Shown here in pieces: positions 6,158-15,849 of a stretch of DNA of 31,507 nucleotides (positions are counted from its first letter, which is position 1; each line of letters starts with the position of its first letter). The notes under the pieces were generated by a model. The model made no database searches. It was not told the origin of the DNA and saw only the letters and a list, made by a program, of their open reading frames with translations. A program made the translations under genes and the position numbers. The DNA comes from SIG575 sp045534165. GTDB lineage: Bacteria; Bacillota; Clostridia; Oscillospirales; Acutalibacteraceae. The stretch lies in the NCBI GenBank assembly GCA_045534165.1, contig JAZSJD010000048.1, forward strand, positions 1 through 31,507. Reading direction: 5' to 3'.

Positions 6158-8146
6158 TCAATATAAGGTTCCGTAGTCAATTGTGCCTGTATAATCCACT
6201 ACATTACTTACAACAGGCGGTGTTACTGTGAAATCAATGTAACAGCTGAAATAAAGGTTATCATTAACAAAAACTTCAACGATATCTGAAGCTCCGACAC
6301 CGGTCATCGATGTTGTATAGAGCTGACCTTTGAAATTATAAGATGCCTGAGTATGAACAACATTTCCATTGAGTTTGTAAACTATTGAACCATTACCTGA
6401 AGATGGGAGCTGAATACTGATATCCCTTGTTGTAGCTTTCTGACCTAAGCTGAGCACAATTTTAACAGCAGTGCCCTCAGGTACTGAAGAACCGACAACA
6501 GGAATACATCTTACAATATATCCTTCAGGAACTGTCATACTTGCTTCATATGTATCGTTGGAACTATCAAGTGTCAAACCAACTGATTCAAGTTCAAGTT
6601 TAGCCATTTCAGGAGACATAGTTACAATATCAGGAACCTGAACCAATGTACTATCTTTTTTACATATATAAATGGTAACTGTTTCACCGGGTTTTATTGT
6701 TTCACCCGCTGCCGGTTCTGTTCTAATAACTTTACCTTCATCAACAAAAGTGCTGTTTTCTTCAAGCTCTATGTGCTTAAGTCCCATTGAATCAAGTTTT
6801 TCAAGAACATCATACAAATCATAATTTGAGAAATCAGGAATTTTATCTGCAGCAATAGCAATCTTTAAAGTAATTTTTTCACCTTTTTTCACTTTACTGC
6901 CTTGTTCCGGAGTCTGCTCAATTATTTCGCCATCATCATACACATCAGAATTAATCTCAACTGTTTCAAAAGAAAAATCCTTATACTTATCATTATCTTC
7001 AACATCAGTATAGTAATTCATTCCAATGAAATCCGGAACTGATTTTGAATTGAACAAATCTAAAATTGATCCACCGAAAAATGAAAATCCAAGTATAACA
7101 ATTAACACACCTAATATAATTGAAAGTATAGCAACAATTATCGGTAATGGAGATTTTTTCTTTTTGTTTTTCGGATGTGGCAAACGCATTTCATCAGCGT
7201 TCGGAATAGGATCGTCTTCTTTTACATTTAAGAAAGCTGAAAAAGCACGTGCATCATCACTTGTAACATACTTAGTAGGATTATCATCTACAAAATACGA
7301 ATAATCAAAAACAACTGCAGGATTTCTCTTGAACTCTTCAATATCAAGAAGCATTTCTGCTGCTGATTGATAACGATCTCTCTGTGTTTTTTGCATTGCT
7401 CTCAATGTAATCTGTTCAAGGCCGGTAGGAATATTTTCGTTTATCGCACTGGGCGGAACTGCATCTTCGTTCACCTGCATAAGTGCAACGGAAATTGCAT
7501 TATCGCTCTGGAAAGGCAATTGACCTGTAAGCATTTCATAAACAAGCACACCAACAGAATAAATATCTGTTTTTTCATCAGTTGTTTCGCCTCTCGCCTG
7601 TTCGGGACTGACATAATGAACAGAGCCGATTGCCGATTCTGTCATTGTTCTTGTTTCGCTCCTGCTGAAACGCGCAATACCAAAATCAGTAACTTTAATA
7701 TTACCATTCTGAAGTAAAATAATATTTTGAGGCTTAATATCACGATGCACAATACCTTTATCATGCGCATGCTGCAATGCACGCAAAATCTGTGTTGTAA
7801 AGTGAACAACCTCTTTACAGTTAATCACTTGTTGCTGTTCAATATATTCTTTAAGAGTGATACCCTCAACATATTCCATAACTATATATTGCAATCTGTC
7901 ACCAAAACTAACATCAAAAACTTTTACAATGTTAGGATGAGAAAGCACTGCAATTGCCTTTGATTCATTTTTGAATCTGCGACGGAATTCTTCATTTGCA
8001 AGAAATTCTTCTTTAAGAATTTTAACCGCAACAATTCTATCATCAATGTTGTCGTATGCTTTATAAACAACTGCCATACCACCAACACCGATAATTTCTC
8101 TTATTTCATATCTTCCATCAATTCTTTTACCAACGTAACTATCCAT
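6158..8146 (-). CDS. prkC: PASTA-domain serine/threonine protein kinase PrkC
   Basis: A 662-aa Hanks-type membrane kinase. The cytoplasmic kinase domain has a glycine loop GVGGMAVVYK (20-29), Lys42, HRDIKPQN (134-141, catalytic Asp136), DFGIAR (154-159) and SPEQARGE. A single transmembrane helix spans about 334-358 after a Lys-rich stop. Three extracellular PASTA repeats follow at about 369-433, 435-497 and 502-568; such repeats bind muropeptides or lipid II. About 95 further residues after the last PASTA are beta-rich and not PASTA. PrkC phosphorylates cell-wall and translation proteins and responds to muropeptides during spore germination. Its phosphatase prpC lies 26 bp upstream and the known substrate RsgA just downstream. 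The ATG has AAGGAG upstream. Confidence 0.96.
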   Translation of the reverse strand: MDSYVGKRIDGRYEIREIIGVGGMAVVYKAYDNIDDRIVAVKILKEEFLANEEFRRRFKNESKAIAVLSHPNIVKVFDVSFGDRLQYIVMEYVEGITLKEYIEQQQVINCKEVVHFTTQILRALQHAHDKGIVHRDIKPQNIILLQNGNIKVTDFGIARFSRSETRTMTESAIGSVHYVSPEQARGETTDEKTDIYSVGVLVYEMLTGQLPFQSDNAISVALMQVNEDAVPPSAINENIPTGLEQITLRAMQKTQRDRYQSAAEMLLDIEEFKRNPAVVFDYSYFVDDNPTKYVTSDDARAFSAFLNVKEDDPIPNADEMRLPHPKNKKKKSPLPIIVAILSIILGVLIVILGFSFFGGSILDLFNSKSVPDFIGMNYYTDVEDNDKYKDFSFETVEINSDVYDDGEIIEQTPEQGSKVKKGEKITLKIAIAADKIPDFSNYDLYDVLEKLDSMGLKHIELEENSTFVDEGKVIRTEPAAGETIKPGETVTIYICKKDSTLVQVPDIVTMSPEMAKLELESVGLTLDSSNDTYEASMTVPEGYIVRCIPVVGSSVPEGTAVKIVLSLGQKATTRDISIQLPSSGNGSIVYKLNGNVVHTQASYNFKGQLYTTSMTGVGASDIVEVFVNDNLYFSCYIDFTVTPPVVSNVVDYTGTIDYGTLY

Positions 8147-8172
8147 ATTTTTCTCTCCTTATAACAAAAATT

Positions 8173-8895
8173 TTAATAAGAAGCAATAACTACCGTTATA
8201 TTATCTTTGCCACCATTCTCATTTGCTTTATCAATAAGTTGTGATGTTGTATCATCATCAACATTTTTAACGATTTGTTTTATTGTTTCTGAATCTACAA
8301 AATTTGAAAAACCGTCTGTGCACAACAACAAAATATCGTCTTCAGAAAAATCTTCAGCTGTAAAATCAACACTGATTCTGTCGTTAACGCCAACAGCTCG
8401 CGTAATATAATGCTTTATAGGAAGGTTCTTTGCATCATCCTCAGCGATATTTCCTCTGTCAATCATTTCTTGCACAAGAGAATGATCCTTCGTTATTTGT
8501 CTTACACTGTCATTAATTATGTATGCACGGCTATCACCTGCATGAGAAATAAAAGCTTCTCCTTCTCTGATAATCGCTGCAACAACAGTTGTGCCCATTC
8601 CAAGCAATGTTTCATCTTCACGGGCTAAATCATAAATTTTTATGTTTGCGAAGTTAATTGCAGATTCAAGTAAATGTGATATTGAAAGTTGTTTCATATT
8701 ATCATTATAACAACCTGTTATTCTTTCTGAAATAAGCTCAACCGCCATTTTACTTGCAATATCACCTGCAGAGGCACCACCCATTCCGTCACAAACAACC
8801 GCCCAGATCGTACCACTATCAAGTTTACCAATTTTAAACGAGTCCTGGTTTGATGAACGCACAAGACCAATATTTGTCTGACCGGAAATTTTCAA
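8173..8895 (-). CDS. prpC: PP2C-type serine/threonine phosphatase PrpC
   Basis: A 240-aa phosphatase that reverses PrkC phosphorylation. PP2C metal-binding and core motifs appear in order: SNQD near residue 16, VCDGMGG, GTTVVAA, SHAGDSRAY, KDHSL, LLLCTDGFSN and GGKDNITVV. The start is a TTG (8893-8895) with GGGGGAGG about 6 nt upstream; it overlaps the rlmN stop as TTGA, which implies translational coupling. A longer frame inside rlmN (to 8946) lacks a ribosome binding site and adds residues not typical of the family, so I reject it. Confidence 0.95.
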   Translation of the reverse strand: MKISGQTNIGLVRSSNQDSFKIGKLDSGTIWAVVCDGMGGASAGDIASKMAVELISERITGCYNDNMKQLSISHLLESAINFANIKIYDLAREDETLLGMGTTVVAAIIREGEAFISHAGDSRAYIINDSVRQITKDHSLVQEMIDRGNIAEDDAKNLPIKHYITRAVGVNDRISVDFTAEDFSEDDILLLCTDGFSNFVDSETIKQIVKNVDDDTTSQLIDKANENGGKDNITVVIASY

Positions 8896-9944
8896 AAAAT
8901 ACCTCCCCCTTCCGTAGCAATATGTTTCTTTCGAAGCTGACCGCAAGATGCTTCGATATCTTTGCCAAGTGTTCTTCGAACAGTAACATTCAGATTATTT
9001 TTTTCAAGAATTGATACAAATTTCTTTAATTGTTTATCATCACTCTTGATAAAATTATTTTCGCGAACATTATTAACAGGAATAAGATTGATATGACAGA
9101 GCATACCTTTCAGAAGTTTTGACAATTCTTCGGCACAATCTTCTGAATCATTAACACCGGATATCATTGAATATTCAAACGAAATCCTACGTGAAGTTTT
9201 TTGAGTATAAACTCTGCAAGCTTTTATCAACTCATTTATATCATATTTTTTATTTATCGGCATTAATGAGAGACGAATCCGGTTGTTTGGAGCATGCAAA
9301 GAAATCGAAAGTGTAAGTTGCAAATCAAGATCCATCAACTCATAAATTTTCGGAACAATTCCACACGTTGAAAGCGAAAAGTTTCTCATCGAAAGTCCTA
9401 AACCATTTTCATCATTTGCGAGAAATAAAAATTTTTTAACGTTCTCAAAATTATCAAAAGGCTCACCCATACCCATCAAAACAACATGAGAAATCCTGAT
9501 ATTTTCATCAAGTTGCGCAACATGAATTTGCGATAAAATTTCAGAAGCAGTTAAATCTCTGATTACTCCACCTAAAGTTGAAGCACAGAATTTGCATCCC
9601 ATACGGCATCCCACTTGTGTTGAAACACAAAGAGAATAACCGTATTTATATTTCATAAGTACACTTTCAATATACTCACCATCAATAAGTTTAAAAAGAT
9701 ATTTAATAGTACCATCGATTTTTGAAACTCGTTTCATCTCAATTTCACAAGAACGAATTTCAAAAGCTTCTGAAAGTTTTTCTCGGAGCGGTTTTGAAAT
9801 GTTGGTCATTTCATCAAATGATGAAACACCTTTCTGGTGCAACCATGAATAAATCTGATCAGATCTGAATTTCGGTAAATCAAATTCAGAAAGAGTGAGA
9901 GAAAGTTCATTTTTGTTCAATGACTTGATATCAATTTTCCCCAA
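8892..9944 (-). CDS. rlmN: 23S rRNA (adenine-2503-C2)-methyltransferase
   Basis: A 350-aa radical SAM enzyme that methylates A2503 of 23S rRNA and an adenine in some tRNAs. The radical SAM cysteines are Cys113, Cys117 and Cys120 (CRMGCKFC), followed by GMGEP. The C-terminal SCGQLR provides Cys334, the likely intermediate-forming cysteine in RlmN, which fits RlmN; with no resistance context there is no reason to call Cfr. It starts at a TTG with AGGGG about 7 nt upstream, placed across the rsmB stop codon. It overlaps prpC by 4 bp. Confidence 0.95.
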   Translation of the reverse strand: MGKIDIKSLNKNELSLTLSEFDLPKFRSDQIYSWLHQKGVSSFDEMTNISKPLREKLSEAFEIRSCEIEMKRVSKIDGTIKYLFKLIDGEYIESVLMKYKYGYSLCVSTQVGCRMGCKFCASTLGGVIRDLTASEILSQIHVAQLDENIRISHVVLMGMGEPFDNFENVKKFLFLANDENGLGLSMRNFSLSTCGIVPKIYELMDLDLQLTLSISLHAPNNRIRLSLMPINKKYDINELIKACRVYTQKTSRRISFEYSMISGVNDSEDCAEELSKLLKGMLCHINLIPVNNVRENNFIKSDDKQLKKFVSILEKNNLNVTVRRTLGKDIEASCGQLRKKHIATEGGGIF

Positions 9945-9946
9945 AA

Positions 9947-11275
9947 CTATTCCCCTCTTCTTTCAAAAAGCGCAACAAAGAAACCATCACTGTCATTTTT
10001 GGCCGGCATTACTGTAAGTGTGTTGTCACAAACTATACCAAATTTCTCTGCATCACAAATTTCAACAGAAACAAAATCTTTGTTTTCTTCCAGAAATTTC
10101 TTACATATTTCTGTATTTTCTTTCGGATTCAGGCTGCAAGTAGAATACACGAGCCTGCCGCCATTTTTTACATATTCTGAAGCAATACTTAGAATGCGAT
10201 ATTGCAAATCATATAAGTTTTCAATTTCAGCTAAGGACTTATATTTTATTTCAGGTTTTCTTCTTATAATTCCTAATCCGGAACAAGGAACATCACACAA
10301 AACCTTATCAAATGTGCCGAAACTATCATTAAACACAGATGCATCTGAAACACAGGTTTCAATAGATTTAAGACCCAATCTTTCAGCACCATTATTAATA
10401 AGATTAACCCTTGATGAATAAATGTCACAAGCTTTTACGGTACCTTCATCATTCATATATTCACAGAATGTAAAAGCTTTTCCACCCGGAGCAGAGCAAA
10501 CATCAAGCACTCTTTCTCCTTTTTTTACATCTAACATTTTGCAACAAAATTGCGAAGATAAATCCTGAACATGGAATAATCCTTTTTTAAAAGAATCAAG
10601 CGACTCAATTGAACCTTGTTTTTTCAAAACAAGAGCATTATCAATAGACGAACATTTTTCAGCTTCAACGCCCTCATCTTTTAAAATATTAATTAAATCA
10701 TCAACAGAAGTCTTTAAATTATTTACTCTTATGTATACCGGTACTTCGCCTAAAGAACAAGATAATATATCCTCAGCATTTTTTCTGCCATATTCATTTA
10801 TCCACATCTTAACCAACCAATCCGGGCAAGAATATTTCACAGAAAAATAATTATCGCTACTCTCTTCGGGTAATACTAAACCATTAGAGGAAACTTTTCT
10901 GAGAACAGCGTTAACAAGGCCTGAAGCAAACTGTGCTCTGTTACCTTTTACTAATTCAACACTTTCATTGATAGCAGCAGAAACAGGAATTTTATCCATA
11001 AACAAAATCTGATATGCACCCAATCTTAAGCAAATTAAAACCTCAGGCTTTAATTTTTTTATAGGTTGCTTAAGATACAAAGAAAGATTAAAATCCAAAG
11101 TTATCTGTCGTTCGCATACGCCATAAACTAAAGCACTGATAAGGGCTTTATCACGTGATTCTATATCATCTTTTTGTAAATATGTATCAAGCGTCAAATT
11201 TGAGTAAGCATTTGAGGAATGGATTTTAAACAAAATTTCAAATGCTTTTTGACGCGGTGAGTTTTTAATTTTCAT
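9947..11275 (-). CDS. rsmB: 16S rRNA (cytosine-967-C5)-methyltransferase
   Basis: A 442-aa two-domain enzyme: an N-terminal NusB-like RNA-binding helical domain (about 1-130) and a C-terminal SAM-dependent RNA m5C methyltransferase. Visible motifs are CSAPGGK (260-266), DVPCSG with Cys331, and YSTCSLNPKEN with Cys380, the two cysteines used in m5C chemistry. It overlaps the upstream membrane peptidase gene by one base (TAATG) and is followed within 2 bp by rlmN. Confidence 0.95.
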   Translation of the reverse strand: MKIKNSPRQKAFEILFKIHSSNAYSNLTLDTYLQKDDIESRDKALISALVYGVCERQITLDFNLSLYLKQPIKKLKPEVLICLRLGAYQILFMDKIPVSAAINESVELVKGNRAQFASGLVNAVLRKVSSNGLVLPEESSDNYFSVKYSCPDWLVKMWINEYGRKNAEDILSCSLGEVPVYIRVNNLKTSVDDLINILKDEGVEAEKCSSIDNALVLKKQGSIESLDSFKKGLFHVQDLSSQFCCKMLDVKKGERVLDVCSAPGGKAFTFCEYMNDEGTVKACDIYSSRVNLINNGAERLGLKSIETCVSDASVFNDSFGTFDKVLCDVPCSGLGIIRRKPEIKYKSLAEIENLYDLQYRILSIASEYVKNGGRLVYSTCSLNPKENTEICKKFLEENKDFVSVEICDAEKFGIVCDNTLTVMPAKNDSDGFFVALFERRGE

Positions 11276-11973
11276 TATCTTCTTCTGCCTCTACCGAACA
11301 TTAAAATAAATCTTATAAGGTTAGCAAGTGAAGTTGCAAGAGCAGCTACATAAGTAAGTGCTGCAGCTGAAAGGACTTTTTTAGTTCCTGCAATTTCACC
11401 TTCATCCAACATATTTGTCTGTGAAATAACCTTAACAGCTCGTCTGCTTGCATTGAATTCAACAGGCAATGTTACTAATTGAAAAATTGCAATCAGAGAA
11501 TATAAAGCAAGACCAATATTAATCAGCAGATCATTATGCATAAATGAACCGATAAGTGCAATCGGAATACCTAATGTTGAGCCGATATTACAAGCAGGAA
11601 TAATAGCATTTCTGATTTTTATAGGTGCATAGCCAACTGCATGTTGTGCCGCATGACCTGCTTCATGACAAGCAACACCAATGGCTGCAACTGAAGTAGA
11701 ATTATAAACAGCTTCAGATAATCTGATAACTTTACGTTTAGGGTCATAGTGGTCACTGAGCTTTCCTGCTATGCACTCAATCTGCACATCTGTAATTCCA
11801 TAATGGCTCAAAACTTGTGCTGCTGTTGAATATCCTGTCAATCGTCTCTTTGAGAGAACACGGGAATATTTATTAAAATTATTTTTAACTTTTATCTGTG
11901 CTGCAATTGCAAAAAGCAAAGCAGGACCAACAATCACCAGATATAACCAATAGCTCTCAAGCCACCACCACAT
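11275..11973 (-). CDS. membrane zinc metallopeptidase of the YugP family
   Basis: A 232-aa membrane protein with an HEAGH zinc-binding motif (about residues 103-107), an N-terminal transmembrane helix (after MWWWLESYW) and two or three further hydrophobic segments. This matches the YugP/PF04298 family of putative neutral zinc peptidases; substrates are unknown. The preferred start is the ATG at 11973, with TAGGTGA about 5 nt upstream; a GTG at 11982 adds three residues. In B. subtilis yugP is not in the fmt-rsmB locus, so here it sits inside a translation gene cluster and is coupled to rsmB by a TAATG overlap. Confidence 0.88.
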   Translation of the reverse strand: MWWWLESYWLYLVIVGPALLFAIAAQIKVKNNFNKYSRVLSKRRLTGYSTAAQVLSHYGITDVQIECIAGKLSDHYDPKRKVIRLSEAVYNSTSVAAIGVACHEAGHAAQHAVGYAPIKIRNAIIPACNIGSTLGIPIALIGSFMHNDLLINIGLALYSLIAIFQLVTLPVEFNASRRAVKVISQTNMLDEGEIAGTKKVLSAAALTYVAALATSLANLIRFILMFGRGRRR

Positions 11974-11982
11974 AAAATTCAC

Positions 11983-12909
11983 CTACCCAATAATTTTACC
12001 TTTTTCCAATCTGTTACCTGATAAGAAAGCAACAATATCCATCTGCTTTTTGCCATCAGGTTGAATTTTCTTTATTGAAACACCGTTATTATCGCCACAC
12101 GCAATAACCAGACACTTATTGTTATCGATAATTTCGCCCGGGTTACCTTTAACATTTTCTATATATTCTGATTCAAAAATTTTATACTTAACATCATCTA
12201 TATAGGTTAAGGCAACAGGCCATGGATTCAGTCCTCTGATTTTATTATAAACTGACAGAGCTGACTCATTCCAGTCAATTTTTGATAATTCTTTATTCAA
12301 CAACGGTGCGTATGTGGATTGGGAATCATCTTGGGGAACACTTGTTAATGTGCCGTTTTCTATCTGAATTAATGTTTCCTCAAGTGTTTCTGCACCCACA
12401 AAAGAAAGTCTGTCATATAACTCGCCTGCTGTTTCAGTAAAATCAATTTTTACTTCCTTTTTAACAAGCATATCACCTGTATCAAGACCTTCATTCATCA
12501 TCATTGAAGTCACGCCTGCATATTCATCACCATTAATAACAGACCATTGAATAGGTGCTGCACCTCTCAGTTTAGGCAACAAAGAACCATGAATATTAAT
12601 GCATCCGAATTTTGGATAATCAAGAATTTCTTTAGGAAGAATTTTTCCGTAAGCAACAACAACTATCAGCTCAGGTTCAAGTGTTTTAATAATGCTATAC
12701 GCCTCTCCATCCCGCATTTTTTCCGGTTGATAAACATCAAGACCATATTTCAATGCACAAATTTTGACTTCAGGCGGTGTTATTATTCTTTTTCTGCCTA
12801 CCGGCTTATCAGGCTGTGTAAAAACACCAACTACCTGATGTCCCAGTTTAATCAATTTTTCAAGACAAGGAACCGCAAAATCAGGAGTTCCCATAAAAAC
12901 TACTCTCAT
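11983..12909 (-). CDS. fmt: methionyl-tRNA formyltransferase
   Basis: A 308-aa enzyme that formylates initiator Met-tRNA with 10-formyl-tetrahydrofolate. The N-terminal Rossmann domain begins MRVVFMGTPDFAVP; the catalytic residues Asn105, His107 (INIHGSLLPKLRGAAPI) and Asp143 (GLDTGDM) are present, and a C-terminal OB-like tRNA-binding domain follows. It lies 3 bp after def, whose product removes the formyl group, the standard pairing. Confidence 0.97.
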   Translation of the reverse strand: MRVVFMGTPDFAVPCLEKLIKLGHQVVGVFTQPDKPVGRKRIITPPEVKICALKYGLDVYQPEKMRDGEAYSIIKTLEPELIVVVAYGKILPKEILDYPKFGCINIHGSLLPKLRGAAPIQWSVINGDEYAGVTSMMMNEGLDTGDMLVKKEVKIDFTETAGELYDRLSFVGAETLEETLIQIENGTLTSVPQDDSQSTYAPLLNKELSKIDWNESALSVYNKIRGLNPWPVALTYIDDVKYKIFESEYIENVKGNPGEIIDNNKCLVIACGDNNGVSIKKIQPDGKKQMDIVAFLSGNRLEKGKIIG

Positions 12910-12912
12910 TAA

Positions 12913-13368
12913 TTAATCCTCCGTAGTTTTGATAACCTTATCAATATATAAAACTCCATCCAAATGGTCTGTTTCATGACAAAAAGCCTTCGCCTTAAGA
13001 CCAGTCCCTTTATGAATATACCATTTACCGGTTCTATCCTGAGCTTTAACTTTAACAGTCATAGGTCTTGAAGTTGTACCAACCTGACCCGGAAGTGAAA
13101 GACAGCCTTCTTCTGAAACCTGTTTTTCTTCAGATTCATCAATTATCTCAGGATTCACAAGTTCAATAGGTCCTTCACCTATATCTATAACAACTACTCT
13201 TTTGAGAATGCCAACCTGAACAGCAGCAAGACCAACACCTTCTGCATTGTACATAGTCTGGAACATATCATCAATAAGAGAAGCAAGTTTATCATCAAAT
13301 TTTTCAACTACTCTGCTTTTTTTACGTAAAACAGGGTCGCCATATTTCACAATATTTCTCAATGCCAT
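12913..13368 (-). CDS. def: peptide deformylase
   Basis: A 151-aa type-I metalloenzyme that removes the N-formyl group from nascent proteins. All three family motifs are present: GVGLAAVQ (44-51; the usual Pro before Gln is Val), EGCLS with metal ligand Cys89, and HETDH with His131 and His135. It lies between priA (15 bp) and fmt (3 bp). Confidence 0.96.
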   Translation of the reverse strand: MALRNIVKYGDPVLRKKSRVVEKFDDKLASLIDDMFQTMYNAEGVGLAAVQVGILKRVVVIDIGEGPIELVNPEIIDESEEKQVSEEGCLSLPGQVGTTSRPMTVKVKAQDRTGKWYIHKGTGLKAKAFCHETDHLDGVLYIDKVIKTTED

Positions 13369-13383
13369 ATCTGTACCACCATT

Positions 13384-15828
13384 CTATAATGTTGATTCCG
13401 GATTCATATCAGCAAATACTGTTACATTCATTTTTTTATAGTTATCATCAAATTGTGATAACAAACCGGAAATTAGTTTTCTGAAATTTTTTGAATTATG
13501 ACATTTCAGAATCAAACGATATCTGTATTTTTTACTCACCTTTGCAACTTTAAGCGGTGCAGGTCCGAGAACTATCATATGTTCATCGGAAAACTCTGCA
13601 GATGTTTTCTCCTTAAGCATTTGCAAAAAAAGTATTGATGCTTTAGCAACATTAGCCTGGTTTTCACCGACGAAGCCTACCACACACAAATCACAATAAG
13701 GCGGATATATCATTAACTTACGAATTTTTATTTCAAAATTATAAAAAGAATCGTAATCTTGTTTTTCAGCAAATTGAATTATTTCATTGTCCGGGGAAAA
13801 AGTCTGTATAATTGCTTTTCCCGCAATTTCCCCTCTTCCTGAACGACCGATAACCTGAGTAAGTAAAGAAAAAGTTCTTTCACCACTTCTGAAATCGTCA
13901 TTGTACAACTGGTTATCAGCGCAAACAATGCCTACAAGCGTAACGTTTTCGAAGTCAAGTCCTTTTGCAACCATCTGAGTACCGACCATAATATCAAATT
14001 CGCCTTTTGAAAATTTCTCAAAATTTTCCTCAAAAGCAAATCTCGACATAGTTGAATCTGCATCCATTCTCAGGATTTTCGCTTCAGGTAAAAGAGATTT
14101 AAGTTCTTCCTCTATTTTTTGTGTCCCTACACCATTAAAACGCATTTCTTCACTGCCACAACTCGCACATTTTACGTTACTCGGAACGCTATGTCCGCAA
14201 TAGTGACACATCAACTTACCATTTGCAGTGTGATGAGTCATTGAAATACTGCAATTCGGACAAGTTACCACTTCACCGCAATTTTTACAGGTAACAAACG
14301 TATTATAACCACGGCGGTTAAGCAAAATAATTGATTGATGTCTATTATTGAAATTCTCTATCAGTTCATCCGCTAAAAATGAACTGATAACAGATTTTTC
14401 TCCAAAATTTGCGTATTGATTTAAATTAACAGTTATTACTTGCGGTAGTATTGAATTTCCATATCTTTTTGTTAATGTAAACAATTTATATCTACCGTTT
14501 TTAGCATTAGCAAAAGTTTCAACCGATGGCGTTGCCGAGGCCATAAGAAACAAGGCATCACTTCTGCTGCATCTGAATTTTGCTACATCTCTTGCATGAA
14601 AACGAGGATTGTTCTCTGATTTATAAGAGTGTTCCTGTTCCTCATCCATAATAATAAGTCCAAGATTTTCCAACGGCGCAAAAACAGCTGAACGTGTACC
14701 GATAGCAATAGTTGCCTCCTTATTTTTTACACGTTTATATTCATCAAGTCTTTCACCCATAGAAAGTGCACTATGAAAAACAGCAATTTTTTTACCATAT
14801 CTTTTTTTGAAAATCCTGATAGTCTGAGGTGTCAATGAAATTTCAGGCACCATTACAATAACACCTTTACCAAGTGAAATTGCTTTGTCAATTAATTTCA
14901 AAAAAACCTGAGTTTTACCACTACCGGTAACACCATACAATAAAGCGGCATTACTTGAGTTTTCTTCAATAAGCTCACATAAACCATCAAAGGCAAATTG
15001 TTGTTCATCTGACAAAATTATATTTGTCATCTCGCCTTCATCAGCAGTAAATGGTGTTCTGTAAACTTCTTTTTCATAAAATTCAGCATATCCTTTTGTC
15101 ACCAAAGAATTCATAACTGCCTGAGTTACACCTGTGTAATAGCACACTTCTTTTACAGAAGCTGAGCCTGCTTCAGTAAGCAAATCAATTACCATCTGTT
15201 GTTTCTTTGAAACAACCAGTTCAGTTTCTTTCGGAATAAGCCTGATCATTTTTTGCATATTGTCACCAATACGTCTGGCAGCATCGATATTTCTGAACAA
15301 AATATTTTTTTCAGAAAGTGTTTTAAAAGCTTCACTATCCGAAGGAACACCGGTTGCTTTTGAAATTTTATCAACTAAAAAGAACTGTTGCTTTTTACAT
15401 GAAAAAAAGTTTATTATAAGCTTTTCATCATCATTCAGGTCAGATTTATCAAAAACAGCTTCTTCATTCAAAGAAAAAGAAACAACTGTTTTATAATTTA
15501 TACCTGTTGGCAACATAGCCTTAACTACTTCAAACAACGTGCAAAAAGTTCTTTCTTTTATCCAGAAAGCTAATTCTAACATTTCTTGAGAAATGACCGG
15601 TTGGCTATCAACAACTCTGATAACCGATTTAATTCTTTTTGCATCAGGTTTTTCATCAGTTATGCCGGTGACAATTGCCATACGTTGCTTATTTGAAGCA
15701 CCAAAGGGAACTAAAACACGACATCCAATCTGTAAATTAACATTATTTTCATCAAAAAGGTATGCGTATGTCTTATCAAAAGATGGCAAAACACCATCAA
15801 TTGATGTTTCAGCATAAAGCATAGACAT
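13384..15828 (-). CDS. priA: primosomal replication restart helicase PriA
   Basis: An 814-aa superfamily 2 helicase that reloads the replisome at stalled forks. After the N-terminal 3'-DNA-binding domain come the Walker A motif GVTGSGKT (299-306), DEEQ (395-398, where PriA usually has DEEH), SATPS, and eight zinc-binding cysteines (514, 517, 523, 526, 541, 544, 554, 557), then VGTQMVAKGLDF and QVIGRSGRG. The start is ATG with GAGGGG upstream. It follows rpoZ directly (21 bp); coaBC, which lies between these genes in B. subtilis, is absent here. Confidence 0.96.
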   Translation of the reverse strand: MSMLYAETSIDGVLPSFDKTYAYLFDENNVNLQIGCRVLVPFGASNKQRMAIVTGITDEKPDAKRIKSVIRVVDSQPVISQEMLELAFWIKERTFCTLFEVVKAMLPTGINYKTVVSFSLNEEAVFDKSDLNDDEKLIINFFSCKKQQFFLVDKISKATGVPSDSEAFKTLSEKNILFRNIDAARRIGDNMQKMIRLIPKETELVVSKKQQMVIDLLTEAGSASVKEVCYYTGVTQAVMNSLVTKGYAEFYEKEVYRTPFTADEGEMTNIILSDEQQFAFDGLCELIEENSSNAALLYGVTGSGKTQVFLKLIDKAISLGKGVIVMVPEISLTPQTIRIFKKRYGKKIAVFHSALSMGERLDEYKRVKNKEATIAIGTRSAVFAPLENLGLIIMDEEQEHSYKSENNPRFHARDVAKFRCSRSDALFLMASATPSVETFANAKNGRYKLFTLTKRYGNSILPQVITVNLNQYANFGEKSVISSFLADELIENFNNRHQSIILLNRRGYNTFVTCKNCGEVVTCPNCSISMTHHTANGKLMCHYCGHSVPSNVKCASCGSEEMRFNGVGTQKIEEELKSLLPEAKILRMDADSTMSRFAFEENFEKFSKGEFDIMVGTQMVAKGLDFENVTLVGIVCADNQLYNDDFRSGERTFSLLTQVIGRSGRGEIAGKAIIQTFSPDNEIIQFAEKQDYDSFYNFEIKIRKLMIYPPYCDLCVVGFVGENQANVAKASILFLQMLKEKTSAEFSDEHMIVLGPAPLKVAKVSKKYRYRLILKCHNSKNFRKLISGLLSQFDDNYKKMNVTVFADMNPESTL

Positions 15829-15849
15829 TCACACCCCTCAAAAAATAAA

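Noticed and set aside
8896..8946. Longer N-terminus for PrpC (start at 8946).
   Set aside because: It lies inside rlmN, has no ribosome binding site, and the added residues are not typical of PP2C; the TTG at 8893-8895 has a good site and stop/start overlap.
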